The notes under the pieces: generated by a model
Database searches by the model: none
What the model was told of the DNA's origin: nothing
What the model saw: only the letters and a program-made list of their open reading frames with translations
Assembly: GCA_027886175.1 (NCBI GenBank)
Contig: JAJNNQ010000075.1
Location: 1,777,001-1,841,000 of the forward strand
Direction: 5' to 3'
DNA from: Phylloscopus collybita
Taxonomy: Eukaryota > Chordata > Aves > Passeriformes > Phylloscopidae
Length of the DNA: 64,000 nt
Program-made: the position numbers and the translations under genes
Part shown: positions 1-12,668 of the stretch, one piece after another
Numbering within the stretch: position 1 is the first letter of the stretch
Layout of the letters: each line of letters starts with the position of its first letter

Positions 1-328
1 GAGCTGCTTTCAGAGATCAAGACATAAATCAACATAAAATGGGCCCCCCTCTGCAGAGAGAATGAGGAGATGCAGGATGTCCTCAACAAAAAAGGTGGAT
101 TGAGGAGTGCCTGCTGGTTGGACAAACTCAGTGACACAAAATTCATGGTTGCTTCATGGAAAGTCCTTGGTGGCTTCATTTATTTTGGCTGGAGGGTTTT
201 CAAGGGTTTAGGAGAGTTTTGGGGAGGACCTGTGACCAAACACTTGCCAGTGCTTTACTGGGGAGTCTGCTGAAAGTAGGGGGAGCCACATCCAGCCAAG
301 CCTGGACAAGAGACAATCAGTTTTTAAT

Positions 329-532
329 CACTGTCCTTTGGAAGGGGCTGCCCAGGGAGGTGGGGGAGTCACCATCCCTGGAGGTGTTCAAGGAAAGTCT
401 GGACGTGGCACTCAGTGCCATGGTCTGGTTGATGTGGTGGGGTTTGGGTCATCAGTTGGACTCGATGATCTCAGAGGTTTGTTTTTTTTGGTTTTTTTTT
501 TTTTTCCCCACCTAAATTGATCCTGTGATTCT
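329..532 (+). mobile_element. CR1 LINE 3' fragment
   Basis: The plus strand reads like the last ~200 bp of an avian CR1: 'ggctgcccagggaggtgg', a 'ccatccctggaggtgttcaa' block, then 'ttggactcgatgatctcaga' and a closing 'gtgattct'. Only the 3' end is present, as is usual for 5'-truncated LINE copies. The run of T in the CR1 tail (about 481-505) is expanded compared with the usual few T before 'ccaacctaaa'. The family call is secure; the subfamily is not assigned. Confidence 0.88.
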
Positions 533-1370
533 CCATGGAGTTACAGACTCACTGGAGAGGTTTATTTGTCCACTTTCAAAAGCTGGTCTGCACTTCCCCT
601 CCAGAATTACCTGGACACTTAAACCAACATTAACAGCAACTCAGGGAGATTGGGACTGCAGCTGTGGCTTTTAGCTGCTTTTGGCCACTTGTAGGTGAAA
701 GCAGGAGTGAAAATGGACAATAATAAGTTGTTATGAATTCCCCAGTCAGCTCTTCTCATCAGGCTTTCAGCCAGACACCAGCATTCTTCATAAAGAAAGA
801 CAAGGAGAGTAAATTAGAGTTGACCTTGAGTTACCCTTCCGGACACCTTGGGTTCATGGAAAGTCTTGCCTTGGAAAGAGTTCATGGATCAAAATTTGGG
901 TTTTGATCACTCAGCTTTGATGCTACAAAACACCTTTTGAAAGTGTGGGAGTTGGAAGTCTTGGATCAGGAGCATGTTTGCCTCTGATGACAGATGAGGT
1001 AATTAATCTCTGTTTGGACTTTTTTTTCTGACCACAGATGTTTTATGTGTAAATTTTGTGATTTTCTCTGTGTGAAGGGTGGAAACCTCTATTTAGAGGA
1101 GCAGGGAAGAGATGCTTCCTTACCATCAAAGTGGGCGAGATCAAAATTGATAGAAGTTTTTAAATTTTTTTTAATGTTATTTATTTTTAACCCAGCAGAC
1201 AAATTCTAAGTGTCACAAAAGTACAACTAAGAAGAAACACACATAGCTTCAACCTTCCTGGCTGATACTCCAGAAAAAATTAGCAGAAGAGTTACTTAAG
1301 ATGGACAGAAGGAAAATCTTCCATGGGAGTAAAAAGCCAGTGGGATTCACTCGTGCAGGTCACGGGAGGG
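533..1370. other. Unique non-coding stretch
   Basis: AT-leaning sequence with short T runs near 1020 and 1155. I see no repeat family, exon or strong motif cluster. Confidence 0.5.
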
Positions 1371-1374
1371 AAAG

Positions 1375-1445
1375 GCACAAAGTCATTCTTCACACTCTGA
1401 TTGGCCATTAATGACAAATAGTAATTAGCAGTGTTAGTAACCTTT
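1375..1445. promoter_or_regulatory. Candidate homeodomain-motif cluster
   Basis: A short stretch packs a CCAAT-like ATTGG, ATTAATGACA, and AGTAATTAGCAG in about 50 bp, i.e. two homeodomain-type TAAT cores. This resembles a conserved non-coding element, but it is inferred from appearance only and could be chance in AT-rich DNA. Confidence 0.25.
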
Positions 1446-2426
1446 TAGCAGAGCTTTCAATCCTCACATATTCAATCTGTTTGGGATGGCACTAAGGCTG
1501 TTTAGGCTGAAAGCAGCAGGTTTTTAGCCTTTATGATTTAGGTAATAGGATATCCACTATAGGGAAAGAGAATCTCTTTTTCCAGGTAAGGAAAAGATCA
1601 AAAGTGCAGTAATCTGCATGGCAAATGCTGTTGCAATTGAGCAGCTCTGCATCTTTTATTTTAATATTGAAAAAAAACCAAACAGTATTCTTCTTTAAGT
1701 ATCCCATTTTCAGAATTTGATTCTCGTGCAACCTTTAACATGTTTTATAAATCTTCCAATTCCTTATTATCCAAGATATTCTCCTCTTACCACCATCTGA
1801 TTTTTTTTCTTAGTGAACTCCTTCCACAGATGGAGCATCTCCAGATTTCATAAATGGTGGACCCGTGTTGGAGGGAGAAGGAGGAGCAGGCAACAGATTT
1901 GAAGCTGTAAGAGTAATTTACTGCCTCTTATTTTCCTTCTCCATAGAGAGCTTCTCCAGGCCCTGGGACATTGTGAAAAATTGCCTTATTTTTTATCAAC
2001 TTTTCAGCACTCTTTGTTCTGATCAGCTACTCACAAAAGGAACAGAATTAAATGTATGTATATGTAAATAGGGTGGAGACCTATGTGCACACCCCAATCT
2101 GAAATAAGACTTCAAAAATGCCAAAATCTGTATCTGGAAGTGTTATTATATAACTAACATATCTCATTTTTTAAAAATCTTGGAAAACTTCCTGTACTTG
2201 TTATATGTGGACTTGCTTGAACCACTTTATGAGTGAAATGATCGTGATTCACAATCTATATTTTATCAAATGTAATTTGGTATAGAATTCAAGTGAAGGG
2301 TTCATTAATATATGACAGGCAAAAGACAGTTTGGCAAAATTCACTGGCTAAAAATTTGTTCTGAGGTAATGCGTTCTGAATGAAAAAAAAGGTTCACAAA
2401 AATTTAGAAATCTTTTAGCAATGGAT
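1446..2426. other. Unique AT-rich stretch
   Basis: No repeat, exon or RNA gene recognised. Reading frames are short and broken on both strands. Confidence 0.5.
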
Positions 2427-2490
2427 TGGAAGGAAGGAAGGAAGGAAGGAAGGAAGGAAGGAAGGAAGGAAGGAAGGAAGGAAGGAAGGA
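2427..2490. repeat. (GGAA)n microsatellite
   Basis: About sixteen uninterrupted GGAA units, a pure purine tract on the plus strand. Uninterrupted tetranucleotides of this length are usually length-polymorphic. Confidence 0.97.
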
Positions 2491-3368
2491 GATTAAACTG
2501 ACTGTGGTTTTGTTTTTATTGACATTAACAGCATAAAAATGTATTGTTAATACTATTAAATTGTATGTGTGTAATTAATTGTTACAACCACCCTTATCAG
2601 CTCCTTTTTCTCAATCAGTTTAGAAAACAAACCCATTGAAAGGATTTGAATTTTCTCTCTGAAACAAATTCACTTCAAAATGCCTCTTGTTTCCCAGTTT
2701 CAGCAGCAGAAGAGCTCAGGGGTTAAGGAGCTGTCACAGCCTGAGTAACAATCTGTAGCCTTGGATTCCAAGTGGTTGCCTAGCAGTAAAAGACTCCTTC
2801 CACACCACTCCCAATTGGAGGTGTTCCCTATTCCATATATATAGTTAGCTATAGAGACCCTATTTAGGGATGTATAAGAAGATTTATTAATAGGAGCTCC
2901 CTGTCAAAATCAGAGCATTGAGTAGAACTGGAAAAAGCCAAAGCCTTGCAAAAGCAGTGGAGCATCACACAGAGGCAGCAGCTCAGCACAGGAAATCAGT
3001 GTTGGATGCAGAGCAACAGATGCAAAAATCAACTACCATTAAGCACTTCTCTCAAGGAATTTTTCGGGATTATTCCTTCAGCTTGAGAGAAACACTGGGA
3101 TGGTACTAAGTGTAGGTAATTCGTCATAAAACATCCTGATAATTTTTTTTTAAGAATATATATATATATAATGACGGAAGAGACATCTACGTTCATGCAG
3201 TTTGTCCTCAGGCAGAACGAGGCCATTGACTCTGATCCAAGAATTCCTGTGCTTAACCCAGAGTTCAGCCCAACCCTCCCCCAGTTATACCTGGCTTGTG
3301 TCTTTCCCTATGAGCCTTTCAGCAGTGGTGACCAACAACCCCACAATGGCTTGGATGCCGTTTTTCCC

Positions 3369-3371
<3 letters not shown>
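2491..3371. other. Unique stretch with minor AT repeats
   Basis: Contains a short (TA)n run near 3153-3170 and no recognisable gene or transposon. Confidence 0.5.

Positions 3372-3399
<28 letters not shown>
3372..3399. repeat. Poly(A) run, 28 bases
   Basis: An uninterrupted A tract. No retrotransposon body or target duplication was recognised next to it, so I treat it as a simple repeat and not as the tail of a retrocopy. Confidence 0.9.
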
Positions 3400-3401
<2 letters not shown>

Positions 3402-3905
3402 AGGAGTAATGAGCTGTGCAGAAGGAAAACTTGTATTTATCCATAAGACAGAGTGTCCTCACCCACCCCATGAGTTTGCAAAAGTGTCAGCCATCCCTTA
3501 ACCCCCTCCTCATGGACAATCCATGGCTGTTAATGATCTGCTCTTTCTGGTCCACAGATCACAGGCAGGAGCCATCTGGCTTTTCCTCAGACTGGTGGAA
3601 CAGGCTTTCCATAAACTTCAGGCTCTTTTTCCCTATTTAGGTCAAGAGTTAATATCCCCTATCACAAGCAAGGGGTCATGTCCTGCTGTTTAAAGTCAGC
3701 CCACTCCAAGAGGGCTGGCAGGATGAGCTGCCCCTCTCATCCAGGGAAAGCTGGGCTGAAAGGAGACCTGTGCCTGAGCACAGCAGAGCGAACAACACCA
3801 CAATATGCTGCCAAATACTCACAGTGCATCTTGAGTGAGCTTTGCACAGAGGCCTTTTCTGGTCTAAGACACAAGAGATAAAGAAATGGTGCTAAATCCC
3901 CCCCC

Positions 3906-3925
3906 TCTTTTTTTTTTCCTTTTTT

Positions 3926-3972
<47 letters not shown>

Positions 3973-3987
3973 CTTTTTTTCTTTTTT
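3906..3987. repeat. Long poly(T)-rich tract
   Basis: About 80 bases that are nearly all T, with a central uninterrupted run of roughly 45 T and a few interrupting C near both ends. On the minus strand this is an A tract, but no LINE or processed-transcript body is recognisable on the adjoining side. Confidence 0.9.
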
Positions 3988-3992
3988 GGCAG

Positions 3993-5519
3993 GAAATGCT
4001 GCACTGTCCCAGTCTATCAGGCTTGGCTTGCTGAAAATTAAGAGGTCAGAAGGAGCTCAGAAGGAGCTGCCCCAGTCTGCAATAAGTCTGACCCCACCAT
4101 GCTGTCTGGAGAGATTCTCTCCCTGCAGGGCAAACGAGTTCAAGTGCAACTTGGATAATGAGTAAAATGAGTTTCAGCATCTCTGGAACCCTAAAAAAAC
4201 CTCCTGCTCAGATCACATGGATTGACCTGGCCCTCTCTCCGTGATTGCCCAGCCCCAGCAGCTTTGGGGAGCAGTGGTGCAGAGGTGATTAGAGGAGCTG
4301 TGTTTTTCTCCTTCCCACTCCACCACACTCTCAGCCCTGCCTGCAGAATGGCATCCACCCCACATATCTCAGGATATCAGCACTGTGGACAAACCACAGC
4401 TCCCAGCTGGATTTGTCCCTGTGTCCCCTTTCACTGCTACCTGCATTTTGAAGACAAAAGTTGAGCCATGATCTCTGCAGCTGGCACAGCCCTGCCAGCT
4501 GGCAAATCCCTCTGGGACAGGGGTAATGCCCTGTCCTGAGGCATGGGACAGCATCTTTCCCTCTCCCCAAGCACCCAGCACCTTCCCACTTCCCCCTGCA
4601 AGGAGGAGAGCAGTCCCCACCAGCACAAGTGAGACAAGCTTGGGCAGCGCCAGTCACTGCTCTGAACATACAAACCTTCACCTTGCTGCTGACCAAAATC
4701 TCTGCCAGAGGGTTACACCAACCTCCCCCTTCCTCTGGCCCTGCTCCCTGGTGGCCCAGCAAAGCAAACAAGGCAAAGGGCTCTGTTGTTTCAGACCCCT
4801 GGGCAAAGAGAAGGACAAAGCAGCCCATCCTCCCCGCCTCGCATGTGACAGCCACAGAGGAGCAGCGCTGCTGCCAAGCCTGGTGACTAAAGGCCAAAGA
4901 GAGAGGAGATAGAGGAGCACAAGGGGCTGCTTGTGTGGGTTTTGTTTGGGGAGTTATTTGAAATTCAGCAGCAACTGGGGTTGGAGAACAGAGTCCACTC
5001 AGAGCCTCTCTCTTCCCATTCATCCTGGTCCCGGCGAAGGAGGGAGGGGGGGGATGCAGGCTGAGGAGCAGGGGAAACAACCGGGCTCCTTATAAGAATT
5101 CCTGCCTGGAAGAGACAGCCTGTGCCCACAGGGAGGCATTGGAACCTCGACTTCATCAGGAGCTCGGGGCAGGACAAAGCCCTGGCACCAACAGCAGCCT
5201 GGTGTCCAAGGAATCACTCCCTCCTTGCTTTTGGCAAAGCTTTGCCACCTCCTCCCTGGAGGTCAAGTCATTTTCTTTTGCCTCTGCTTTAGTTTCCCCA
5301 GGTGTGACGTGACAGTAACACCGTCATGTTCAGATAATGGGGACATTCCTAAGCTAAAAGCTGAAAAAGAGTGAAGTGATTTCAGTGGAGCAGAAAAAAC
5401 ACACAAACCAGCAGAAGATAAAGATAGAGATTGGGTAAAAACAAATAACACACTGTGAAAAAGGCAATGTATCAATCTAGGGCACAGTGAGGGGGAATAT
5501 TGCCAGGTTTCCAGATATT
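3993..5519. other. Unique stretch, moderately GC-rich
   Basis: The 4.2-5.2 kb part is GC-richer than its flanks and has a long minus-strand frame (4331-5080), but composition and residue content look random. A G-run lies at about 5040-5050. No family recognised. Confidence 0.45.
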
Positions 5520-5900
5520 AGGAAGACACTATCTTTGACCATGTCTAAAATATTATATCCATTTTTGTGCTCAGCTTCAATAAACATGAATTCACAGTGA
5601 GACAAGGTTGCAAAGAAAGATCATTAAGATGACCAGGCTTGCCACAAATACTGGTGCACTTGGCTTTGCAAAAGGGAAATGAAGAGAAAATTAAAATGCT
5701 ATAATTAAAACTCTGAGAAGGAAGCACCAGAGGAATTTAAAAAACCCTTTAAACTAAAGTGCAATGATGCTGTGAGAATAGACAGGCTTGATTTGGCAGA
5801 AAAATAAAAAAATTCCTCGGTTGAGATTTTAGCCACCAGAAAAATTATTTTCCAGGACAATCTTGTATGATTAAAAAGGAAATCTCCTGCTAATGTTGAG
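5520..5900 (+). mobile_element. Possible ancient CR1/L3-type LINE remnant
   Basis: Weak, gapped resemblance to the 3' part of old CR1/L3 LINEs: a 'ccatttttgtgctcagcttc' block where CR1 has its 'cagctctgggctcc' block, then 'agatcattaagatgaccagg' at the place of 'aagatgatcaagggactgg', and a later stretch near 5885 resembling the 3' UTR. Too diverged for certainty; it could be unique DNA. Confidence 0.3.
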
Positions 5901-6389
5901 GTGGATTTCATTAGGAAGGCCTCTGGGAAGTGGCTCTCCAGTTCTGTCCTTCTGTGTTTAATGCAGAAAAGCAGAAACTTCACCCCTCTGCAGCTCCCAT
6001 CTCTAGAGGTGGACACAACAGGGGCTTTGCTTTGTTGTGTTTCTCCACCCTGGAGATGCCTCCTCTGTTTCCTTTCAGGTGTTTGGTGACTCATCAGCAA
6101 GCAAGTGAAAGTTTTCTGCTCTAACCTTACAGCAGAGTCTCCAGTGGCTCAAGGACTCAGGTGACAGCCCGCAGTCTGACTGATGACCTGCTGCAGGCAG
6201 CAGACTCCTTCCATTTTTCTGCTCATTTTTAATTTAAGGTCCTCCACCTCTAATGCCTTATCCTCAAGGATACAGAGATTTTTAGGGGTCCAGGGTGAAT
6301 TCCAAGGAGCAACCTCCTCCTGATAAGATATAGGATGATGTTAAAAGCTGGGACACTTCTAAACAACTCTGTCCAAGCCCAGCAGACCT

Positions 6390-6442
6390 TCCCATTGAAG
6401 AATGATCTTTAAAGTTCTTTCCAACTCAAACCATTCTGTTAT
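6390..6442 (+). mobile_element. CR1 terminal scrap
   Basis: 'gaatgatctttaaagttctt' followed by 'ccaactcaaaccattctgtt' matches the final ~50 bp of CR1. Upstream sequence is not clearly CR1. Confidence 0.6.
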
Positions 6443-6821
6443 TTTGCTCTTTCCTTTCTAAGCTGTCTCCTCCTTCTCTGAGCCACAATCTCCTGGTAAA
6501 ACCTCTGGGGGGTGTTGAACACCATGGAAATGGGGACAGAAAACTCTTCTGCATGCACTTCCCTCCTGCCTGACTTTCCTCTTCATGTCAAGGTGAACAC
6601 ACCCAGGAGAGATGAAAGAAATGTACTGAACCATTTCCTGCCCCTTTTAATGTGGCAGAAATCTTTGCAAATGGGCAAATGATGAAATGATCACTGAATA
6701 CAGTGACCCCTGACCTTCTCCTGTTTTTATTATCTCATGAAGTCTCTCCCTCTCAATCCCACCTTCAGGTTCCTCCTGCAGTCATTACTTTCCCCATCAC
6801 AGGTGGCATGAGCATATTTGG

Positions 6822-6880
6822 AATCATAGAATCATTGGGGTTAGAAAAGACAATCAAGTCCAAGCATTAACCCACTTATT
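6822..6880 (-). mobile_element. CR1 3' end fragment
   Basis: Reverse-complement CR1 terminus: 'aatcatagaatcattggggt' then 'tagaaaagacaatcaagtcc' and 'aagcattaaccc', the pattern of CR1 subfamilies whose body continues '...ccaaccattaaccca'. Confidence 0.75.
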
Positions 6881-9179
6881 TACAGCAGAGGAACAAGGTT
6901 CTTTAAGGAGTCTTCTCCCCACAGGTGTGACTCAGCCTCTATCCTGTGTTTAAATCTCACCTCCAAGTCCAAAGTTGGTGCATTTGAGTTGTCTAATTTT
7001 GGGCAAATAAAGTTAAAAAAACCCCAGATTTTCAATCTTCACATGAACAATGAACCTAAATTACATGACTTTTTCAGCCAGGATGCTGATAAATGTGGCT
7101 CCAGTGCCAGAGAGAGACCTTCATTCCCTGTGAACTGCTGCTCTCAGTTTCTGAGATGCTGCTGTTCCAGAGACAGAGCTCCTTGGAGACAGAAAGAAAA
7201 GATGCAGAGGCAAATCCTTCACTCCCCATGGAGACTGCATTCAGTCCTTATTACAGTTTGCTAATCTCCTGCTCCTTTCTGACATATCTCTGCCCTCAGA
7301 TTCTCATTCCACCACTCTCGTAGTACCTGGCATTCAGATCAAAATTACTCAAGCTCTGTGATTATGAAAGACAGATGATATTAAAAAACAAGTACAAGTC
7401 ATACTTAAAATAAAACCTGGGTGTGATTTTTGAATCACTAGAGAGCCTGATCATGGTCCATAGTCAAGATTAAAAAAAAAAACAAAACAAAACTTAGCAA
7501 CTCAACATTTGACAAGCTCCAGTTTCGTAATTTCCAATTTTTTTTTTTTCTTTTGGCTTTGTTTCATCACTCAGTGAGCAAAGATGAGCCCACAGATCTC
7601 TCCATTCAGGCCCATGAAACACTCAGAGAAGATTGTTCTATTGCCAGTTAAACCCAGCCTGGCTGCAGCTTTCAGGAAAGAGCCTCAGGAGGAGCAGCAG
7701 TGTGTCCCTGCTCAAGGAATGAGGGGTCCCTCTTCATCCCTGGCAGCCCAACCAAGTGGTGCTTGTCCCTCACCACTACCAGGTATTTTGGTCCAAGTGT
7801 CCCTTGCCACCTTGTTCACATTGCTGTTTTAAACTGGGTGCCCTATGTTACCTTATTCTCATTGCAACAAAAGAAAGAAATTAAAATATATATATAATCA
7901 AACAAAAACCAACATCCAAAAAAGCCTCATAATTTAAAAAAAAATCAACTCATTAATATAAATGGAGGTTGAAAATACAGATATTTCTCTGAAGTCCTGA
8001 AGCAAATGACATCTTCTCAGGAGAACATTGTTGTGGACACAGGCACATGTGTTTTATTTATAGCTCAAGTTTTACTGCAGTCACTCAATCAAGCATGGCC
8101 AGGGCTGTGTGTAGGCAAATGTGGCTTATTTCTCCCCAGCTCAGCTTTAAAGGGCAGTTAACAGCTTGTCCAGAAGGTTTGGTAGACATATTATGAGCAC
8201 AACTTAATCACAGAGATAGAAAAATGTTGCCACAGGAATGCAGCTGCAAGAGAGGGAGGCAGATCCCTGCCTTTCTGCCCTCCCAGAGAGTGGACTGTGA
8301 TCCAGGGATGCTCCCATTCCTGTCAGAGCCCTGACTCCAGGCTCAAATCTCCCTCAAAGTGCTCCATTCATCACCTCTTGGAAGCCTCTAAAGCAAGGGA
8401 AGACACCTCTCTGACAGCTTCACCCAGCTTCTGCCACAAGTCACAGCATTCTGGGATGAACACACCAGCCCTGTCCAAAGGAGTTCATAACAATTCCCAA
8501 CAGTCACAACAATTCCTTCTGCTGGCTTTCCTTGTCTGCCCCTCTCTGGTGTCCACTGCTCTGCAAAGACACCACTGAACTCATTTAAGGTGTGATACAG
8601 GTGAGAAGGTGTCAAAGTGTGGGTGTAGAATACAAGTGCTGGAAGTCAAGATCAGGTGGTAAATTTAGTCTGATCCCTCTTGGTGTCATCCCATTCCCTC
8701 TCTTCCCTCCTTCAATCTCACTGCTGCTCCCTTAAAACTGTCTGAAGACCTTCCTGGAATAAAAAAAAAAAAAGGTAATGATTTTTCACCACAACCTCCT
8801 CTGAACCTTATGTCCCATGCCTAAAATTCACTGTTGAATTTAAGGGCTGTGCCTACATCACATGACCATGGCACCAACACCAGGTCACCTACTAACCCCT
8901 TGCACCTCACCCTGACTCTGAGCTGCATTTTCCCCTGCAGACTGCAGCTCTGTCCTCCTGTCCTGCATTGTGACAGGCTGGCAGGGATCGTGTTCCTTCC
9001 CAAACACCCAGGAATAGATCTGGGCCAGTTCCATTCCCTATAAACTTGCACTTTGCAGTCCCAGATGTCATCCCTGACGTTTAGATCCACCTCAGTCTAT
9101 CTGCTGGCTTAAAGCAAAGGGGAGGGCAGTCAGAATCTGCCTGACACAGCAAATCTAGGGAGGAGAAAAGGGGGAATCA
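6881..9179. other. Unique non-coding stretch
   Basis: Contains short A or T runs (about 7474, 7541, 8761) but no transposon, exon or RNA gene that I can recognise on either strand. Confidence 0.45.
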
Positions 9180-9370
9180 ATTTTTATAATACGTGTTTGG
9201 CACTACATAATAGATATAACTCTAAATGCAAGCCATAAAGTTGGAGAGGATTATAAATTAAATCCGTTCTGTCCCTTTTAACTAAAAAGTGACCTTACCA
9301 TAGAATTAAATGTGGGTTTTACCCAGTGATCTATGGAGCTGTAAAAGTGCATTGTGGCAGGGGGATGTTA
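9180..9370. promoter_or_regulatory. Candidate conserved non-coding element
   Basis: AT-rich stretch with retained CpG ('aatacgtgtttgg', 'aaatccgttctg', 'cagctcgg'), many short A/T cores such as TATAAATTAAAT, and no repeat content. Appearance is that of an enhancer-type conserved element. No alignment is available, so confidence is low. Confidence 0.25.
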
Positions 9371-10271
9371 CAGCTCGGAGAGGAGCCCCCAGACAGGCAT
9401 CTCTACCCAGCTCAGCCCATGAGCTTCTGCTTGACTCAAAATGAGCACAGGGCAACAAGAGCTGAGGATTTCACCCTTCTCCCTGCCAGAAGGTGACTCA
9501 TGTCCCTGCTGGGAACAGTCCCTGGCCAGGTTTTCCTCTGAACTGGGACTGGTCTTGGGATGAGAGAATGCTGCCTGAGAAGATGTTCTAAAACATTTCT
9601 AAAAATTAAACCATCTGCGCAAAAACAGGGCAGTTTTTGGATCTGTGTCCTATCCCTGTTTAGTTTACCAAGCCCTAAATACAGCACAAGAGGGGGAGAG
9701 GATTAGAAAGTACCCTGGGGTTCATCTAAATGCCCCAGTGCTGGTGAAAAAGGGGATGGAAAGTCCTTGATTGCTCATGCAGTGACTCCATCCCCCTGCT
9801 CCAATAATCATACAGGAGAATCTGAAATACAAAAGACTTGACATTGTAATCCAGCCCAGAGGACACAATTTAGGATGTTCCTGAACGCTTTTGAATGGCC
9901 AGAAATTATCAGGTTTTGTCTCACAAGCAAATATGGTTTCAAAGCCACTGCTGGGTTACAGGTTGATATTCGTGGATAAAAGCTCTCTGAGCCTGTGGGA
10001 GACTCAGTGCCCCCTGGAACAGAATGCAGGACTGAAGGCTGTTCCACTTCCAATCAGTACAGCAGTGAGGAAAATCACTTCCCCCATGAAACAGATGCTC
10101 AGGGAAGTCAGTGGTGTGTTACCTCATTACTGCTGAGAAGTGGTGCAAAGGAGGAGCCAAGAGCTTGCCCAGACAGTGAAAGTCACTGAAACTTGGGCAA
10201 AAAAAGTGCTGCCACTGCCTCTTCCTGTGTGCACTGGACTTGTGTTGCCCTGCAAGCTGTGAGCATTAATC
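9371..10271. other. Unique non-coding stretch
   Basis: No repeat family or exon recognised. Confidence 0.45.
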
Positions 10272-10500
10272 AAAGATTTAGATTAGGCTTAGTTTGGATA
10301 TTAGGATTTTTGTTTTTCATGGTAAAGGTTGTAAAATATTGGAATGGACTGCACAGGCAGGTGATGGGGTCACCATGTCTGTAAGTGCTCAGAAATGTGT
10401 TGACATGGATGATGGTGAATGTGGTGGTGGTGCTGGGCTGATATTTGGACTTGGTGGTCTTAAAGACCTTTTTGAATTTTACCAATACAGTGATTCTATA
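10272..10500 (+). mobile_element. CR1 LINE 3' fragment (diverged)
   Basis: 'agatttagattaggctta' matches the CR1 'aggtttagattggatatta' block, followed by 'attggaatggactgcacagg', 'gtgatggggtcaccatgtct' and a terminal 'cagtgattctata'. The order of blocks is intact through the last ~230 bp, but substitutions are frequent, so this is an old copy. Confidence 0.82.
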
Positions 10501-10676
10501 AAACAGCAAGATTGGATTTGGGAAAGGAGCCCAGATGGTCGAGGTTATGTTGGAGACTCATCTGAGCTGCCACATTCCTCTGTGCTGGACTTCAATGCCA
10601 ATGGCTCCCTTCTCATTTTAGCCTTTCTTTTTCTCCTGGTCACTCGTTATTTATTAGCATTATTTCCCATTAATGG

Positions 10677-10677
<1 letters not shown>

Positions 10678-10708
<31 letters not shown>
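10678..10708. repeat. Poly(T) run, 31 bases
   Basis: Uninterrupted T run between two CR1 fragments; no retrocopy body recognised on the minus strand. Confidence 0.92.
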
Positions 10709-10712
<4 letters not shown>

Positions 10713-10780
10713 GCAGGTGTTCTGTTGGGCTGCACAGGGACAGAAACTCAGTCTCAGGAACCATCTGATGAACATCCCAG

Positions 10781-10840
10781 GAGCTGCACTCCATGATCCT
10801 TGTGGGTCCCTTTCTACCCAGGATATTCCATGATTCTGTG
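10781..10840 (+). mobile_element. CR1 terminal fragment
   Basis: 'gagctgcactccatgatcct', 'tgtgggtccctttctaccca' and 'ggatattccatgattctgtg' form the last 60 bp of a CR1 whose terminal block differs from that of the copy ending at 10500, so the two are separate insertions. Confidence 0.8.
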
Positions 10841-12668
10841 TGGAATCCATCCCCTCCATAGACTTGCTACCCAGGAAATACCAAGCACTGCCCAGGGGAT
10901 GGCATGGGGCAGGGATTACTGTTGATAAACCTTAGGATCAAGACTAAGTCACAGGTGGGGAGACAGAGAGAGGTTTGTTCCATGGCAGCAAGTTGCACCA
11001 GGTCACCGAGTCAAAGAACAAACCCAGACATGTATTGTTAATTAACATTTAATGAGATATTTCACTGACTGAAGATCTGAAGGGGTTCACATCCCTGCAC
11101 ACACGAGAGATGCTGGAAGATCAAAGTACTTGCAAGGATTAACCAGAAGGGAAAGAAACTCTGACAGTGCCCAGGTGAAACCCACCTCCACTCCTGAATT
11201 AAGAGGGAAAGATGTCTTTAAAATTCTGATTTTACAGAGCACAGCCATGCTCAGCCTCAATCAGAGCCTCTACCAGCCACCATGGTGCCAACAACACCAT
11301 CCTATTTACACAGGACTCCTTGCTAGCCTCTCACCTTGAATGTCTACCAATGTTAGAGATTTTATGCTTAAAGGGGAAGAATTGTTGCTATAGCTAAAAG
11401 TTCACTACAGATTCTATGAGGTAAAAGGAAACAACCATTAATCAGCAGATGGTGCACTGGGCTGGGCCAGGCTGGTGCCCTCCACCTCCCAAATCTGCCT
11501 GCCACAGTAGTGCAAAAATGCCAGTTTTGTGCTGTTGTACATTTCAAAGCCATTTATGGTTGATATTCAGCAAAATCCAAATATTGGATATCCAGGACCT
11601 GCTGTGGATCAAACCAAGAACATCTGGAGGACAAAACTCACCAGCAGGAGTTCTGATGTCCAAATAAATAAATTTTCCTGAGAGAAAGGGTGCAAACAAA
11701 CAGTTCAGAGATAGTAACAATTCTCCAGGAGCTTCACAGAGGAAAAGCGCTGAGCTGGAGATGCAGCACAATCCCAAGACCTCCAGATGTTGACCTCAGC
11801 TCTGCCAGAGGTTCACTTTCCATCTAATTCAAGCCACAGGCCAAGCAGCTATTTCTGTGCTCAGGAGCTGTACATTGGCCATGCTCATACTCACTGTTGT
11901 GCAACCCATGGTGGTCAGGTGATGCAAATCCAAAAGGGCTCGTCAGGAAAAGTGCAGGGACACAAGACAGTGTTGGTCAACAATTTGGGAAGAAATAAAG
12001 CAAAACAGCTCTAAATGATTTGCTCTTTTGATGATCCAGGGAACAGCCAGACAGAGAAAATCAGGGTTCAGGAAGACCCCAGCTGCCGTGCTTGATGAGG
12101 GCAACTGGACAGAATAATTGCACCACCAAAGTCACCTTCCAGACTGGAAGCCAACTTGCAGGGCTAAATACCTCTTTGAAATGCTCCTTCTCTGACTGTC
12201 TAAGGAGCTGCAGCCATCAGAGCAGCACTTCCAGAGCAGGACGGGCCCCTGGGTGGAAGGGTTGGCTGGGCAGCACCGTTAATCCCCCACCCCAGTTCTG
12301 ACCCCTGCGCTGGGGTGATTGATTTCCTTCCCCCCAGCTCCAAATCCCTTCCACAGGGAGACTGCACTGCCTGCCCTGTAATCAACAGCAACTTCAAAAG
12401 GGCTCAGCACTAAAGGCAAACCTCCGAGGGATGGTGTGAAGTGGGAAACAAACACAGCATTTGGGTTGTAATTTGAGGTGGGAAGCTGGGGTTTTAATAA
12501 CCACCTCGCCGCGGCCTGCTGGGCACCTGGCGGCTCACAAATTGCATTTATGAGAACAGGAGGTTACAGGGAGGGATTTGAGCCCACATGAAAGGTGGCT
12601 GTGCCCAGTGTGGCACATCCCAGGTGTCCGTGGCCGTTGTGTTTGGCATCAGTTTCCCTGTCACGCCC
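10841..12668. other. Unique non-coding stretch
   Basis: Mixed composition with no recognised transposon, exon or RNA gene. Confidence 0.45.

Noticed and set aside
2836..2880. Possible MEF2/TATA cluster ('ctatttaggg', 'atatatatagttagctatag')
   Set aside because: AT-rich chance motifs with no CpG retention or other support.
4331..5080. 249-codon minus-strand open frame
   Set aside because: No recognisable domain; Cys/Pro/Leu/Ser-rich as in random GC-rich DNA; no splice or promoter context.
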